A stretch of DNA of 64,000 bases from Tractidigestivibacter sp050946515 (GTDB lineage Bacteria > Actinomycetota > Coriobacteriia > Coriobacteriales > Atopobiaceae), in assembly GCF_050946515.1 (NCBI RefSeq), contig NZ_JBMNUX010000004.1, forward strand, positions 62,001 through 126,000. The letters run 5' to 3'. The translations under genes and the position numbers were made by a program. Below are positions 1-8,001 of this stretch, one piece after another (the stretch's first letter is position 1; each line of letters begins with the position of its first letter). The notes beneath the pieces were generated by a model that saw only the letters and a list, made by a program, of their open reading frames with translations, was not told the DNA's origin and ran no database searches.

Positions 1-201
1 CCCTCTTTCACGGGGGCCGCCGCTCCCGATTTGGCAAACGAGCTCTACGAGCACTTTTGCGAGCTTGCCGAGAAGGACCTTGGCCACGCTCGTGTCGGAA
101 GAGGCATCTTTGGGGCCGACATGCGGGTGAGCCTCGTAAACGACGGCCCATTTACCATGCTTCTAGACACTGACGAGCTTGGGCTTGGAGAGCGGCAATA
201 G
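1..201 (+). CDS. dtd: D-aminoacyl-tRNA deacylase, C-terminal fragment cut by the window edge
   Basis: The last 66 codons of an open frame that enters from the left edge and ends at TAG. It contains SFTGAAAPDLANELYEHF, then GRGIFGADMRVSLVNDGPFT, which are the family's conserved C-terminal segments (the usual forms are FTGAAPPELA and GxFGAxMxVxLxNDGPVT). DTD hydrolyses D-amino acids wrongly attached to tRNA and acts in the cytosol as a dimer. The N-terminal catalytic half lies outside the window, so start and full length cannot be judged. The stop is followed by 134 bases before mscL. Confidence 0.9.
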   Translation, partial: PSFTGAAAPDLANELYEHFCELAEKDLGHARVGRGIFGADMRVSLVNDGPFTMLLDTDELGLGERQ

Positions 202-335
202 ACAATGCAAACAGATGAGGTCATGTGAGGCCATGGCGTCATCATATACGTCATAATTGCTGTCGTGGCAAAGGCAATAAGACCTTCCGCACAGGAACAC
301 GTGCGCTTTGCGCAAGACGAAAGGAGCAGTCGCAA

Positions 336-779
336 ATGAAGGGGTTCATGAAGGAGTTCCGCGAGTTCATTGCTCGCGGCAACGTGATGGACATGGCCGT
401 CGGCGTCATCATCGGCGGCGCGTTCACCGCGATTGTCACGTCGCTCGTCGACGATATCATCGAGCCGCTCATCTCTGGCCTCACCGGCGGCGAGGAGGAG
501 ATCGGCCTTGTGGTCAACGTCGGCGCGGCCCAGCTGAACTTTGGAGCATTCATCTCGGCAATCATCAACTTCCTGATCATCGCCTTCATCGTGTTCCTGC
601 TTGTCAAGGGAGTCAACAAGTTCTCTGAGGAGGCCAAGAAGCTCAGCCACCAGCAGGAGGTCGAGGAGGAGGCTGCCGCCCCCATCTGCCCGCACTGCCT
701 CGAGGAGGTAAAGGAGGGGGCAACGCGCTGCCCGCACTGCGGCGGCGAGATCCCCGGTGGCGCAAAGCCCCAGAACTAG
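336..779 (+). CDS. mscL: Large-conductance mechanosensitive channel MscL with C-terminal zinc-ribbon-like tail
   Basis: A 147-aa homopentameric membrane channel that opens on hypo-osmotic shock. The start has AAGGAG ten bases upstream, and the amphipathic N-terminal segment (KGFMKEFREFIARGN) is typical. TM1 is about residues 18-42 (AVGVIIGGAFTAIVTSLVDD) and TM2 about 70-92. The usual short cytoplasmic C-terminal helix is followed by a Cys motif, CPHC near residue 118 and CPHC near residue 132, ten residues apart, which looks like a one-knuckle zinc ribbon. Most characterised MscL proteins, including that of E. coli, lack it. A strong terminator follows directly. Family assignment is very sure; metal binding by the tail is inferred. 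Confidence 0.95.
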   Translation: MKGFMKEFREFIARGNVMDMAVGVIIGGAFTAIVTSLVDDIIEPLISGLTGGEEEIGLVVNVGAAQLNFGAFISAIINFLIIAFIVFLLVKGVNKFSEEAKKLSHQQEVEEEAAAPICPHCLEEVKEGATRCPHCGGEIPGGAKPQN

Positions 780-802
780 CCGGCTTTCTAAAGAGTCAAG
801 AA

Positions 803-840
803 AGCGCCTTGCGGAGTTCATCCGCAAGGCGCTAATTTTT
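803..840. terminator. Bidirectional intrinsic terminator between mscL and the antiporter
   Basis: A perfect 13-bp stem (AGCGCCTTGCGGA at 803-815 with its complement at 821-833) closes a GTTCA loop and is followed by AATTTTT on the plus strand. On the minus strand the stem is followed by TTTC. The element lies between two convergent genes and can end transcription from both. Confidence 0.85.
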
Positions 841-841
841 G

Positions 842-2323
842 TCACTCGCCATCGCCGGAAGGAGCGTCGGCTCTGTGGTCCGCTTTGGCTTCAGGGGATG
901 CGCCACTGGCATCCGCGCCGGCACTTGAGGCCTCATCATCGCTGGAAGGAGCGCCCTGCTCCATCTTGCCGTGAAGCTCGTCAAGGCGGGCAAGGTATTC
1001 GCCCGACGAGAAGTCGCGCCCGCGGCGCATGCGCTCGCGAATGAACTCGCGGCGCGCCGCCTCCACCTCGCTGTGACGACGCTCGGCAATATGCTCGAAG
1101 CTCTCGCGGCCGTGGGCGATCTCGGAGACGTCGAGCACCGGGTGAATGGGCTCAGCGATCCTGACAAGCGACGTCACTACTGGAATCACGAGCACCGTGA
1201 TGGCGCCAGCTGTCACCAGCACCGAGGCGTCGCTCGAGCTCATCTCGCCAGCATCGACGACGACCTGGGTAATTGCGACCACAAGCGGCAGCGCCATCAC
1301 GCAGTAGGCCGAGGTCACAAAGCGCTCGTTGCCGCTCATGGTGCGAGTCTCGGGATTGACCTTGAGCGAGATGGCCACGCTGCCGCCTCTCACTGCAATG
1401 AGCATGCCAATGAACAGCAGAAGAAGCCACGGATCCTGGAAGGCGGCGAGAAGGTCGATTCCCGCACCTGAGATCACGAAGAACGCTGGGATCAGAAAGC
1501 CGTTTCCGATTGCGTTGAGCTTCTCCTCCAGCCCCGGGTTCCCATCAGGGAAGAACACGCGGAGCACGAACCCCGCTGCGAAGGCACCAAGCACCGTGTC
1601 GAGGTCAAACATCGCGGCGAGGGCGAGCAAGAACACCAAGAGGAGCACCACGAGGCGCACGTCGGTATACGTTCTTGATCCTGCGCTGGAGGCGATGAAG
1701 TGGCGGAACTTCTCGCCCGCCTTGGCTGTTGAGCGCGAGAGCCGCGCGATGCGGATGCATACGAAAAAGAAGAGCCCGAGCACGATCAGCGTCAAGAGGA
1801 TCGAGCGCGTCGACAACAGGAGCGACATGGCGATAACGGGAAGCACCTCGCCGGTAGCGCCATATGCCGTGACGGCGCGACCAACGCGCGTGTCCGTAAG
1901 GTTGCGGTCTCGCATGATGGGCGCGAGGGTGCCGTACGCCGTCGTAGTCAGCATGATGGCGAATGCGACGCCCGCCATGCCCGTAAAGCGCGAAAAGCCC
2001 GTAAGCGTAACGAGCCCGATGGCTGCGGCAAGCGAGGCCAGCCAGCAAAGCGACGCGTGCTTGCCTATGGTGCCCACGATCTCGGACGGCTTGATCTCAT
2101 AGCCGGCCATGAGGAAGAGAAACGCCATCCCGAGCTCGGAGACAAGCGAGAGGGCTCCTCCGCTTGTCCTGATGATGTTTGCTCCCGATGGGCCAAGCAG
2201 CGCTCCGGCGAACACCAGAAAGACGACCTCCGGAATCGCTCGCCCGGGAATGAGGCTCGCTACGAAGGGTGCGAGCGACGCAACGAGCATGATTACCGAA
2301 AGTGAGACGAGCTGGCTTATCAT
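842..2323 (-). CDS. Cation:proton antiporter, CPA2/Kef-like
   Basis: A 493-aa polytopic membrane protein with about 11-12 hydrophobic segments over the first 400 residues. It has the Na+/H+ exchanger fold signature of CPA2 proteins: PGRAIPEVVFLVFAGALLGP near the N-terminus, GMAFLFLMAGYEIKP, and the unwound-helix region FDLDTVLGAFAAGFVLR. The C-terminal ~90 residues are charged and Ala/Asp/Ser-rich with no TrkA-N (KTN) domain, unlike KefB/KefC. It would exchange K+ or Na+ for protons; the ion cannot be told from sequence. It starts three bases after the stop of the upstream Cys-containing small protein, so the two form an operon. Confidence 0.85.
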   Translation of the reverse strand: MISQLVSLSVIMLVASLAPFVASLIPGRAIPEVVFLVFAGALLGPSGANIIRTSGGALSLVSELGMAFLFLMAGYEIKPSEIVGTIGKHASLCWLASLAAAIGLVTLTGFSRFTGMAGVAFAIMLTTTAYGTLAPIMRDRNLTDTRVGRAVTAYGATGEVLPVIAMSLLLSTRSILLTLIVLGLFFFVCIRIARLSRSTAKAGEKFRHFIASSAGSRTYTDVRLVVLLLVFLLALAAMFDLDTVLGAFAAGFVLRVFFPDGNPGLEEKLNAIGNGFLIPAFFVISGAGIDLLAAFQDPWLLLLFIGMLIAVRGGSVAISLKVNPETRTMSGNERFVTSAYCVMALPLVVAITQVVVDAGEMSSSDASVLVTAGAITVLVIPVVTSLVRIAEPIHPVLDVSEIAHGRESFEHIAERRHSEVEAARREFIRERMRRGRDFSSGEYLARLDELHGKMEQGAPSSDDEASSAGADASGASPEAKADHRADAPSGDGE

Positions 2324-2326
2324 AGG

Positions 2327-2650
2327 CTACTTCCCCGCTGCGTCCTGTTCTGACCCATTCGACGCAGACCCCTTGGAGCGGCCGCGCTTGGCCTTGGCGT
2401 CAGCCCTTTTCTTATCGACCGGCGTCGTGAAGTCGCGGCAGACGTTGCTTGTTCGCAGGTATTCCTTGCCATAGGGGTTAACCACGGGCACAAGGTCGCG
2501 CGGGTCGTCAGCAAAGAACATGTCGGGCTTCTTGTAAACATGTGGAACGGCGAGCGTATATCCGCGAGAGCAGGCGCCTTGATACCTGTTGGAGTGCTCG
2601 TTCATAGAAAACGAGCTGTATATGCAGTCGGTGCAGTGGAACCCAGCCAT
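2327..2650 (-). CDS. Small Cys-containing conserved-looking protein of unknown function
   Basis: 107 aa beginning MAGFHCTDCIYSS. The start is preceded by GGGAGGGAG about six bases upstream; an in-frame upstream ATG is less well placed. Four cysteines fall as CxxC at residues 6/9, one at about 25 and one near 71, which could bind a metal. The middle is aromatic and Pro-rich (PHVYKKPDMFFADDP), and the last 30 residues are basic, Lys/Arg-rich and low in complexity. No membrane segment is seen. I do not recognise the family. The three-base spacing to the antiporter suggests co-expression, but no role can be assigned. Confidence 0.7.
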   Translation of the reverse strand: MAGFHCTDCIYSSFSMNEHSNRYQGACSRGYTLAVPHVYKKPDMFFADDPRDLVPVVNPYGKEYLRTSNVCRDFTTPVDKKRADAKAKRGRSKGSASNGSEQDAAGK

Positions 2651-2809
2651 CAAGCTCCCTCCCAGAGAAAACATGGGGCATCAAAGGGTACGCTTTCTTC
2701 TAGGCCCCACACGGTACCACAGTTACTAGTACCCAACGATAGTTCAGAATGAATCGTAATTTCACGCCCATGCAATTTCGCGCCAAGAAAAAAGGAAGGG
2801 GCTTAGGGA

Positions 2810-3451
2810 ATGTACGAGTTCTGGTGTATGGCGCTCGCATCCTTCGCAATTGGCTACCTTTGCGGCAGCTTTCTCACGGCCGAGGTCGTTAGCCGGCGCT
2901 TCGGCAAGAAGAGCGCCTTTGAGGTTGGCCTTGGCAATCCCGGAATGGCAAACATGGGCAGCGTCTACGGGGTTCGCGCCGCAGCCATCACGCTGGCAGG
3001 AGATCTGGTCAAGGTAATCGTCGCGTTTCTGATTGCAAGGACCATCTTTGCAAGCCAGGCGGACCTTGCAGGCCTCTATGCCTGCGTAGGCGCAACATTC
3101 GGCCATGTGTTCCCGGCATGGCACCGCTTTCGGGGGGGCAAGGGCGTCGCGACGACGGGCGCAGCCATCGTGCTGACCTCCCCCGTCCTTGGAGGGGTTG
3201 CCCTCATCGCTGGGCTTCTCGTGGTGCTCTTCGGCGGATATCTCTGCCTGGGAGCCATCGCGATTCCGGCGATATGGCTTGTCCTGCAGCTTGTCTGGGG
3301 TGACCTTCCGCACGTTATTGCCGGCCTCGCCCTTCTGGGCGTTGCCCTCTTTTGCCACTTGGGTCCTGCTCTGGACATCCGCACGGGAAAGACCAAGAAG
3401 GCGTCCCTCAGCGAGAAGTTCCTCGCGAAGCTGAGCAAGCGCAAGGACTGA
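2810..3451 (+). CDS. plsY: Glycerol-3-phosphate acyltransferase PlsY
   Basis: A 213-aa membrane enzyme that moves the acyl group from acyl-phosphate to sn-glycerol-3-phosphate, the first step of phosphatidate synthesis. Length fits the family (about 200 aa). The three conserved loops are visible: GYLCGSFLTAEVV, GLGNPGMANMGSVYG (usually GSGNPGATN) and GHVFPAWHRFRGGKGVATTG, which binds the phosphate groups. About five TM segments. A start-proximal AGGGA lies just upstream of the ATG. It is followed on the same strand, after 129 bases, by a glycerolipid hydrolase and glycerol kinase, so this is a glycerolipid neighbourhood. The 'MANM' variant of the usual ATN motif is noted. Confidence 0.92.
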   Translation: MYEFWCMALASFAIGYLCGSFLTAEVVSRRFGKKSAFEVGLGNPGMANMGSVYGVRAAAITLAGDLVKVIVAFLIARTIFASQADLAGLYACVGATFGHVFPAWHRFRGGKGVATTGAAIVLTSPVLGGVALIAGLLVVLFGGYLCLGAIAIPAIWLVLQLVWGDLPHVIAGLALLGVALFCHLGPALDIRTGKTKKASLSEKFLAKLSKRKD

Positions 3452-3580
3452 TGCGGCTGGCCTGAACGCGGGCGGCCGCCCACCCCGCCGGGCGGCTACG
3501 GCCACAAAGTCGTGGGCACAAGCTAGCCGACGCATGCCAATAATATTTACGTGAATCAATTTTTGGAAGAAAGGTCAGCT

Positions 3581-4552
3581 ATGCCAACAGACATCAAACG
3601 TGAACAGATAACGTTTCCCTCAACCGATGGCATTTCAACGGTCTACGGGTTCCTCTGGTGGCCGGCTGAGGACGCAAAGCCTCGCGGAGTCGTGCAGCTT
3701 GTGCATGGCATGGCCGAGCACATAGAGCGCTACGACGACTTTGCCCGATATCTTGCTGGCGAGGGCTTTCTCGTAGCCGGTCATGACCAGATAGGTCACG
3801 GTCGTACCACGCCGCCCGAGCACTGGGGCGAGCTCCCCATCAGAAACGGCGCCGAAATCCTCGTAGAGGACGTAGACAAGCTGCGAAAGATCGTGCAGAA
3901 GCGCATCGGAGCAGAGATTCCCTACTTCCTCTTCGGACACAGCATGGGCAGCTTTGAGGTGCGCTCCTACATCGCGCGCCACGCCGAGGGCCTCGCAGGC
4001 GCCATCATCTGCGGAACGGGCTATGTGGCCCCTGCCGCGTCGAAGTTTGCCAAGCGCACCTCTTGGCTCTCCTCGTTCCTTTTTGGCGAGAACCACCACT
4101 CGAAGCTCATCGACTCCATGGGAGCAGGCTCATATAGCAGGGCAATCGAGAACGCTCGCACCGACTTTGACTGGCTTTCGTACAACCGCGACAACGTCGA
4201 CCGCTACATTGCGGACCCCGCCTGCGGATTCATGTTCTCGACGAGCGGATACGTCGCGCTCACCACGCTCACGGCCGAGGTCAACACGCTCGAGTGCGCC
4301 TCCCAGGTGCCCAGCGACCTGCCGCTGCTGTTCATCTCTGGCGGAGACGACCCTGTGGGCGGCTTCGGCGAAGGCGTCCGCCACGCCGCAGCCCTGGCGC
4401 GAGACGGCGGCTCTGAGGACGTGGTCGTCACTATCTATGGCAACATGCGCCATGAGATCTTGAACGAAGACGACCATATGCGCGTCTATGGCGACGTGAA
4501 GGATTGGATTGTTGCCCATATGCCTCAGGACGACGGGAAGAAGAGGGAGTGA
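3581..4552 (+). CDS. Alpha/beta hydrolase, monoacylglycerol lipase-like (serine aminopeptidase S33 fold)
   Basis: 323 aa. Start chosen at ATG 3581, with GGAAGAAAGG upstream, rather than the upstream in-frame GTG. The oxyanion-hole segment HGMAEHIERY lies at 42-51, the nucleophile elbow GHSMG has Ser121, the acid is probably Asp257 in SGGDDPVG, and the His is His291 in GNMRHEIL. HGMAEH plus GHSMG is characteristic of the monoglyceride lipase/lysophospholipase branch, which frees glycerol and fatty acid from monoacylglycerols. No signal peptide, so it is cytosolic. glpK starts five bases after its stop, which fits glycerol release followed by phosphorylation. Substrate is inferred from family and context. 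Confidence 0.85.
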   Translation: MPTDIKREQITFPSTDGISTVYGFLWWPAEDAKPRGVVQLVHGMAEHIERYDDFARYLAGEGFLVAGHDQIGHGRTTPPEHWGELPIRNGAEILVEDVDKLRKIVQKRIGAEIPYFLFGHSMGSFEVRSYIARHAEGLAGAIICGTGYVAPAASKFAKRTSWLSSFLFGENHHSKLIDSMGAGSYSRAIENARTDFDWLSYNRDNVDRYIADPACGFMFSTSGYVALTTLTAEVNTLECASQVPSDLPLLFISGGDDPVGGFGEGVRHAAALARDGGSEDVVVTIYGNMRHEILNEDDHMRVYGDVKDWIVAHMPQDDGKKRE

Positions 4553-4557
4553 GCGCC

Positions 4558-6051
4558 ATGAGCGGCGAGAAGTACATCATTGCACTTGACCAGGGAACCA
4601 CGTCCAGCCGCTCGGTGCTCATTGACCGAGAGGGGCACATGGTCGACTTTGTCCAGCGCCCGTTCCAGCAGATCTTCCCCCATCCCGGCTGGGTGGAGCA
4701 CAACCCGCAGGACATTCTCTTCTCCCAGCTTGGGTCGCTCACGGAGCTCATCACGAAGCACGGGCTCACCGGCAAAGACATCGACTCCATCGGAATCGAT
4801 AACCAGCGAGAGACCACCATCGTATGGGATCCCACGACAGGCTCTCCGGTCTCAAACGCCATCGTGTGGCAATGCCGAAGGACCGCTCCGATCATAGACG
4901 AACTCTGCGGCACGCCCGAGGTGCGCAAGATGGTGCAGGACAAGACCGGGCTTCTCCCCGACGCGTATTTCTCCGCCAGCAAAATCCGCTGGATCTTGGA
5001 CAACGTGCCTGGCGCCCGTAAGCGCGCGGAGGCGGGCGAGCTTCTTTTTGGCACGGTCGACACCTGGCTTGTGTGGGTCTTGACCGGTGGCCTTGTGCAT
5101 GCGACCGACGTCACCAACGCAAGCCGCACGATGCTCTACAACATCCACGAGGGCTGCTGGGACAAGGACCTGCTCGACCTCTTTGGCATCCCCGAGTCTA
5201 TGATGCCCGAGGTGCGCCGCAGCTCAGGGCCCTTTGGCGAGACAAGCTACCCTGGGATCCCCGCGGGCATCCCCATCATGGGCGTCGCGGGCGACCAGCA
5301 GGCGGCGCTCTTCGGCCAGTGCTGCTTTGAGCCCGGGCAGGCCAAGAACACCTACGGCACCGGCTGCTTCATGCTGCTCCACACCGGCCGCGAGGCCAGG
5401 CGAAGCGAGCATAGCCTGGTCACGACCATCGTGGCGTCTCCTCCCGACGTCGAGGAAACCGAGTACGCGCTCGAGGGCTCCGTCTTTGTCGCTGGAGCGC
5501 TCATCCAGTGGCTTCGTGACGAGCTGGGCATCATCCAGCACGCATCTGACACCGAGTGGATGGCACAGAGCGTCGAGGACACTGGTGGGGTCTACATTGT
5601 CCCTGCGTTCACCGGCCTTGGCGCCCCTTGGTGGAAGCCCGACGCCCGCGGGGCCATCGTGGGACTCACGCGCGGCACCACCCGCAATCACATTGCGCGC
5701 GCGGCGCTCGAGGCGCTCGCCTACCAGATTCGCGATCTCTCCGACGCAATGGCCGCAGACGCAGGGAAGCCGATCAAGGTGCTCAACGTCGATGGCGGAG
5801 CCTCGGCAAATGACTTCCTGATGCAGTTCCAGGCCGACATCTTGGGTTGCGAGCTCAGGCGCCCGCAGAACACCGAGACGACCTCGCTCGGCGCGGCGTA
5901 CCTCGCTGGGCTTGCGACTGGCTTCTGGAGCGGCACCGACGAGCTGCGCGCCCTGCGCGAGACCGATGACCGCTTCTTCCGCCGCATGGACCCCGAGCGC
6001 GCGGACGAGCTTCTCGCCGGCTGGCACGACGCGGTCCGCCGCGTGATGTAG
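4558..6051 (+). CDS. glpK: Glycerol kinase
   Basis: 497 aa, the usual GlpK length. It phosphorylates glycerol to sn-glycerol-3-phosphate. The FGGY-family N-terminal ATP-binding segment IALDQGTTSSRSVLID is followed by the glycerol-binding region (DNQRETTIVWD, WQCRRT), the central GVAGDQQAALFGQ and NTYGTGCFML, and the C-terminal NVDGGASANDFLMQFQADIL adenosine motif. The ATG at 4558 has GAAGAGGGAG upstream, inside the end of the hydrolase gene, so the two are translationally close. A strong terminator follows. The product feeds PlsY or catabolism. Confidence 0.97.
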   Translation: MSGEKYIIALDQGTTSSRSVLIDREGHMVDFVQRPFQQIFPHPGWVEHNPQDILFSQLGSLTELITKHGLTGKDIDSIGIDNQRETTIVWDPTTGSPVSNAIVWQCRRTAPIIDELCGTPEVRKMVQDKTGLLPDAYFSASKIRWILDNVPGARKRAEAGELLFGTVDTWLVWVLTGGLVHATDVTNASRTMLYNIHEGCWDKDLLDLFGIPESMMPEVRRSSGPFGETSYPGIPAGIPIMGVAGDQQAALFGQCCFEPGQAKNTYGTGCFMLLHTGREARRSEHSLVTTIVASPPDVEETEYALEGSVFVAGALIQWLRDELGIIQHASDTEWMAQSVEDTGGVYIVPAFTGLGAPWWKPDARGAIVGLTRGTTRNHIARAALEALAYQIRDLSDAMAADAGKPIKVLNVDGGASANDFLMQFQADILGCELRRPQNTETTSLGAAYLAGLATGFWSGTDELRALRETDDRFFRRMDPERADELLAGWHDAVRRVM

Positions 6052-6087
6052 CAAGCCAGATAACTTTGCGAAGGATCTGGGCGGCTC

Positions 6088-6124
6088 CGGCTCCCTCGGC
6101 AGATGTCGAGGGAGCCGCTTTTTG
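6088..6124 (+). terminator. Intrinsic terminator after glpK
   Basis: An 11-bp perfect stem, CGGCTCCCTCG at 6088-6098 with its complement at 6107-6117, holds an 8-base loop and is followed by CTTTTTGC. It closes the hydrolase-glpK unit. Confidence 0.9.
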
Positions 6125-6228
6125 CTTCCCGTCGCCATGGGAAGCACATACAAACATGTACATTCTTCTTTTATATTGTTGTTGTTTCGCCAAATATGTC
6201 ATCAATTGGCCCGAATGCGCCTAAGGGG

Positions 6229-6270
6229 TTTCTTTTCTGACTCCTTTGCTATGATATTTGAACCGGGTTC
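6229..6270 (+). promoter_or_regulatory. AT-rich promoter region with palindrome upstream of the radical SAM gene
   Basis: The 220 bases before the radical SAM gene are unusually AT-rich for this genome. TATGAT at 6250-6255 is a good -10 candidate; the matching -35 (TTTCTT near 6229) is weak with a short spacer. A perfect palindrome GAACCGGGTTC (6260-6270) overlaps the expected transcription start and could be an operator. TTTTCTGACTCC occurs both at 6233-6244 and inside the gene at 6362-6373. Function is inferred. Confidence 0.4.
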
Positions 6271-6346
6271 GATTATTTTTTTGAACGAAAGCTGGAATGA
6301 CGAACGACAACCATAGCTACCTGCAAAAACAACGAGAAGGTGATTC

Positions 6347-7792
6347 ATGGCAAAGCTATCTTTTTCTGACTCCGTGAAGTCGAAGGCGATTTCTCTGGCA
6401 GTCAACAAGGCATTTGACATGCTTTATGACGACTTTGACGGCAACCTCCCCAAAGTGGAAGCCATGATCGACAAGTTCGCCGGCTCCGGCGACGAAATCA
6501 ACGACGCCCAGCTGCGCCTGTTCAACATGGTCATGGGCTACATGAAGGACCCCGAGAACAACTGGCGCCGCCTGGTTGACCACGTGATCAACGACGTCGA
6601 CCGCGAGGTCGCACGCACCTTCGTTCAGAACTTCTTCGTGAACTCTGTCACCATCGGCGGCAACATCCAGCGCCAGGTGAACGTCAACGAGGGCTGCAAC
6701 TGCCCCTGGGCCATCCTCATGGACCCCACCACCCGCTGCAACCTGCACTGCAACGGCTGCTGGGCGGCCAACTACACCTCTTCCAACCACAAGGACCTCA
6801 CCTTTGAGGAGCTCGACTCCATCATCTCGCAGGGCACCGAGCTTGGCACCTACGTTTACCTCTTCACCGGCGGCGAGCCCATGGTGCGCAAGCACGACCT
6901 CATCAAGCTCTGCGAGAAGCACCCCGACTGCTACTTCTCTGCCTTCACCAACGGCACGCTCGTGGACGAGGCCTTCGCCGACGAGATGCTGCGCGTGAAG
7001 AACTTCATGCCCGCCTTCTCCATCGAGGGCTTCGAGGAGGCAACCGACTCCCGCCGCGGCAAGGGCACCTTCCAGAAGGTCACCCACGCGATGGACATCC
7101 TGCGCGAGCGCAAGCTGCCCTTCGGCGCGTCCATCTGCTACACCAGCCAGAACTACGACTCCATCACCTCCGACGAGTTCATCCAGTTCCTGGTCGACAA
7201 GGGCGTGCTCTTCTCCTGGATCTTCACCTACATGCCCGTCGGCGTGGGCGCACCGGTGGAGCTTCTCGCCACCGCCGAGCAGCGCAAGGGCATGTACGAC
7301 AAGGTGCGCAAGAACTGGCGCAACAACGTGCCCATCTTCTTCGCCGACTTCTGGAACGACGGCGAGTACACGGGCGGCTGCATCGCCGGCGCCCGCCGCT
7401 ACCTGCACATCAACGCCGCCGGAGACGTGGAGCCCTGCGCCTTCATCCACTACTCCGACTCCAACATCCGCGAGAAGAGCCTGCTCGAGTGCTACAAGAG
7501 CCCGCTCTTTAAGAGCTACCAGGCCCACCAGCCCTTCAACTCCAACATGCTGAGGCCCTGCCCGCTGCTGGACAACCCCGGCAAGCTCTCCGAGATGGTC
7601 CACGAGACCGGCGCCAAGTCCACCGACTACGTGCACCCCGAGGACGTCGACGAGCTGGAGAGCAAGACCAAGGCGGCCGCGGCGGCATGGGCAAAGACCT
7701 CCGAGCCGATCTGGCACGACAGCCCCAAGGGACGCCTCTCCGACCGCCTGAAGGAGGAGCAGGGCGACCCCAACGCCTGGATCAAGTTCTAG
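6347..7792 (+). CDS. Radical SAM/SPASM-like protein, probably highly expressed
   Basis: 481 aa. The radical SAM [4Fe-4S] motif is CNLHCNGC (Cys131, 135, 138), preceded by CNCPWAILMDPTTR and followed by YLFTGGEPMVRKHD, the SAM-binding GGEP. A C-terminal cluster region has GGCIAGARRYLHINAAGDVEPC and a later PCPLL, typical of an auxiliary SPASM-type cluster. The N-terminal ~110 residues are helical and family-specific. RBS GAGAAGG lies four bases before ATG. Codon choice is extreme (nearly all C- or G-ending) compared with neighbours, suggesting high expression. The substrate is unknown to me. Similar proteins are common in clostridia, and radical SAM enzymes joining acyl chains into membrane-spanning lipids are one candidate relation; the adjacent lipid genes are suggestive only. 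A terminator follows. Confidence 0.85.
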   Translation: MAKLSFSDSVKSKAISLAVNKAFDMLYDDFDGNLPKVEAMIDKFAGSGDEINDAQLRLFNMVMGYMKDPENNWRRLVDHVINDVDREVARTFVQNFFVNSVTIGGNIQRQVNVNEGCNCPWAILMDPTTRCNLHCNGCWAANYTSSNHKDLTFEELDSIISQGTELGTYVYLFTGGEPMVRKHDLIKLCEKHPDCYFSAFTNGTLVDEAFADEMLRVKNFMPAFSIEGFEEATDSRRGKGTFQKVTHAMDILRERKLPFGASICYTSQNYDSITSDEFIQFLVDKGVLFSWIFTYMPVGVGAPVELLATAEQRKGMYDKVRKNWRNNVPIFFADFWNDGEYTGGCIAGARRYLHINAAGDVEPCAFIHYSDSNIREKSLLECYKSPLFKSYQAHQPFNSNMLRPCPLLDNPGKLSEMVHETGAKSTDYVHPEDVDELESKTKAAAAAWAKTSEPIWHDSPKGRLSDRLKEEQGDPNAWIKF

Positions 7793-7820
7793 CTGTCTGG
7801 AGCATCACCGCACGCGCGCA

Positions 7821-7857
7821 AGGGCGCTCGGGCCTCTCGGCTCGGGCGCCCTAATTT
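7821..7857 (+). terminator. Intrinsic terminator after the radical SAM gene
   Basis: A 14-bp stem (7821-7834 with 7839-7852, two positions being G-U type pairs) with a TCTC loop is followed by AATTT. Placed 29 bases after the stop codon. Confidence 0.75.
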
Positions 7858-7863
7858 CGCGAA

Positions 7864-7960
7864 CCCCTCTCGCAAACCTCCACGAACCGTCGAAACTGAA
7901 CGACGTTTGCCCATATAGATACCTGAAAATGCTACGGTTCGTGGAGGTTTGCGAGAGGGG
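7864..7960. repeat. Perfect 27-bp inverted repeat with 43-base loop
   Basis: The arms are 7864-7890 and 7934-7960, exact complements containing CGCAAACCTCCACGAACC. The loop is AT-rich. No run of T follows on either strand, so it is not a classical terminator, and it is separate from the terminator just before it. It lies between the end of the radical SAM gene and the end of telA (convergent). It could be a dispersed palindromic element or a structured small RNA. No second copy is seen in this window. Confidence 0.85.
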
Positions 7961-8001
7961 CTGCCCCATAAGCGAGCAGACCCTCGCGTGAAAGGGCTCG
8001 C

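Noticed and set aside
6356..7717. A 453-codon open frame on the strand opposite the radical SAM gene
   Set aside because: It is a shadow caused by strong codon bias in the real gene; composition (Val/Leu/His/Gly) is not protein-like and it has no motif.
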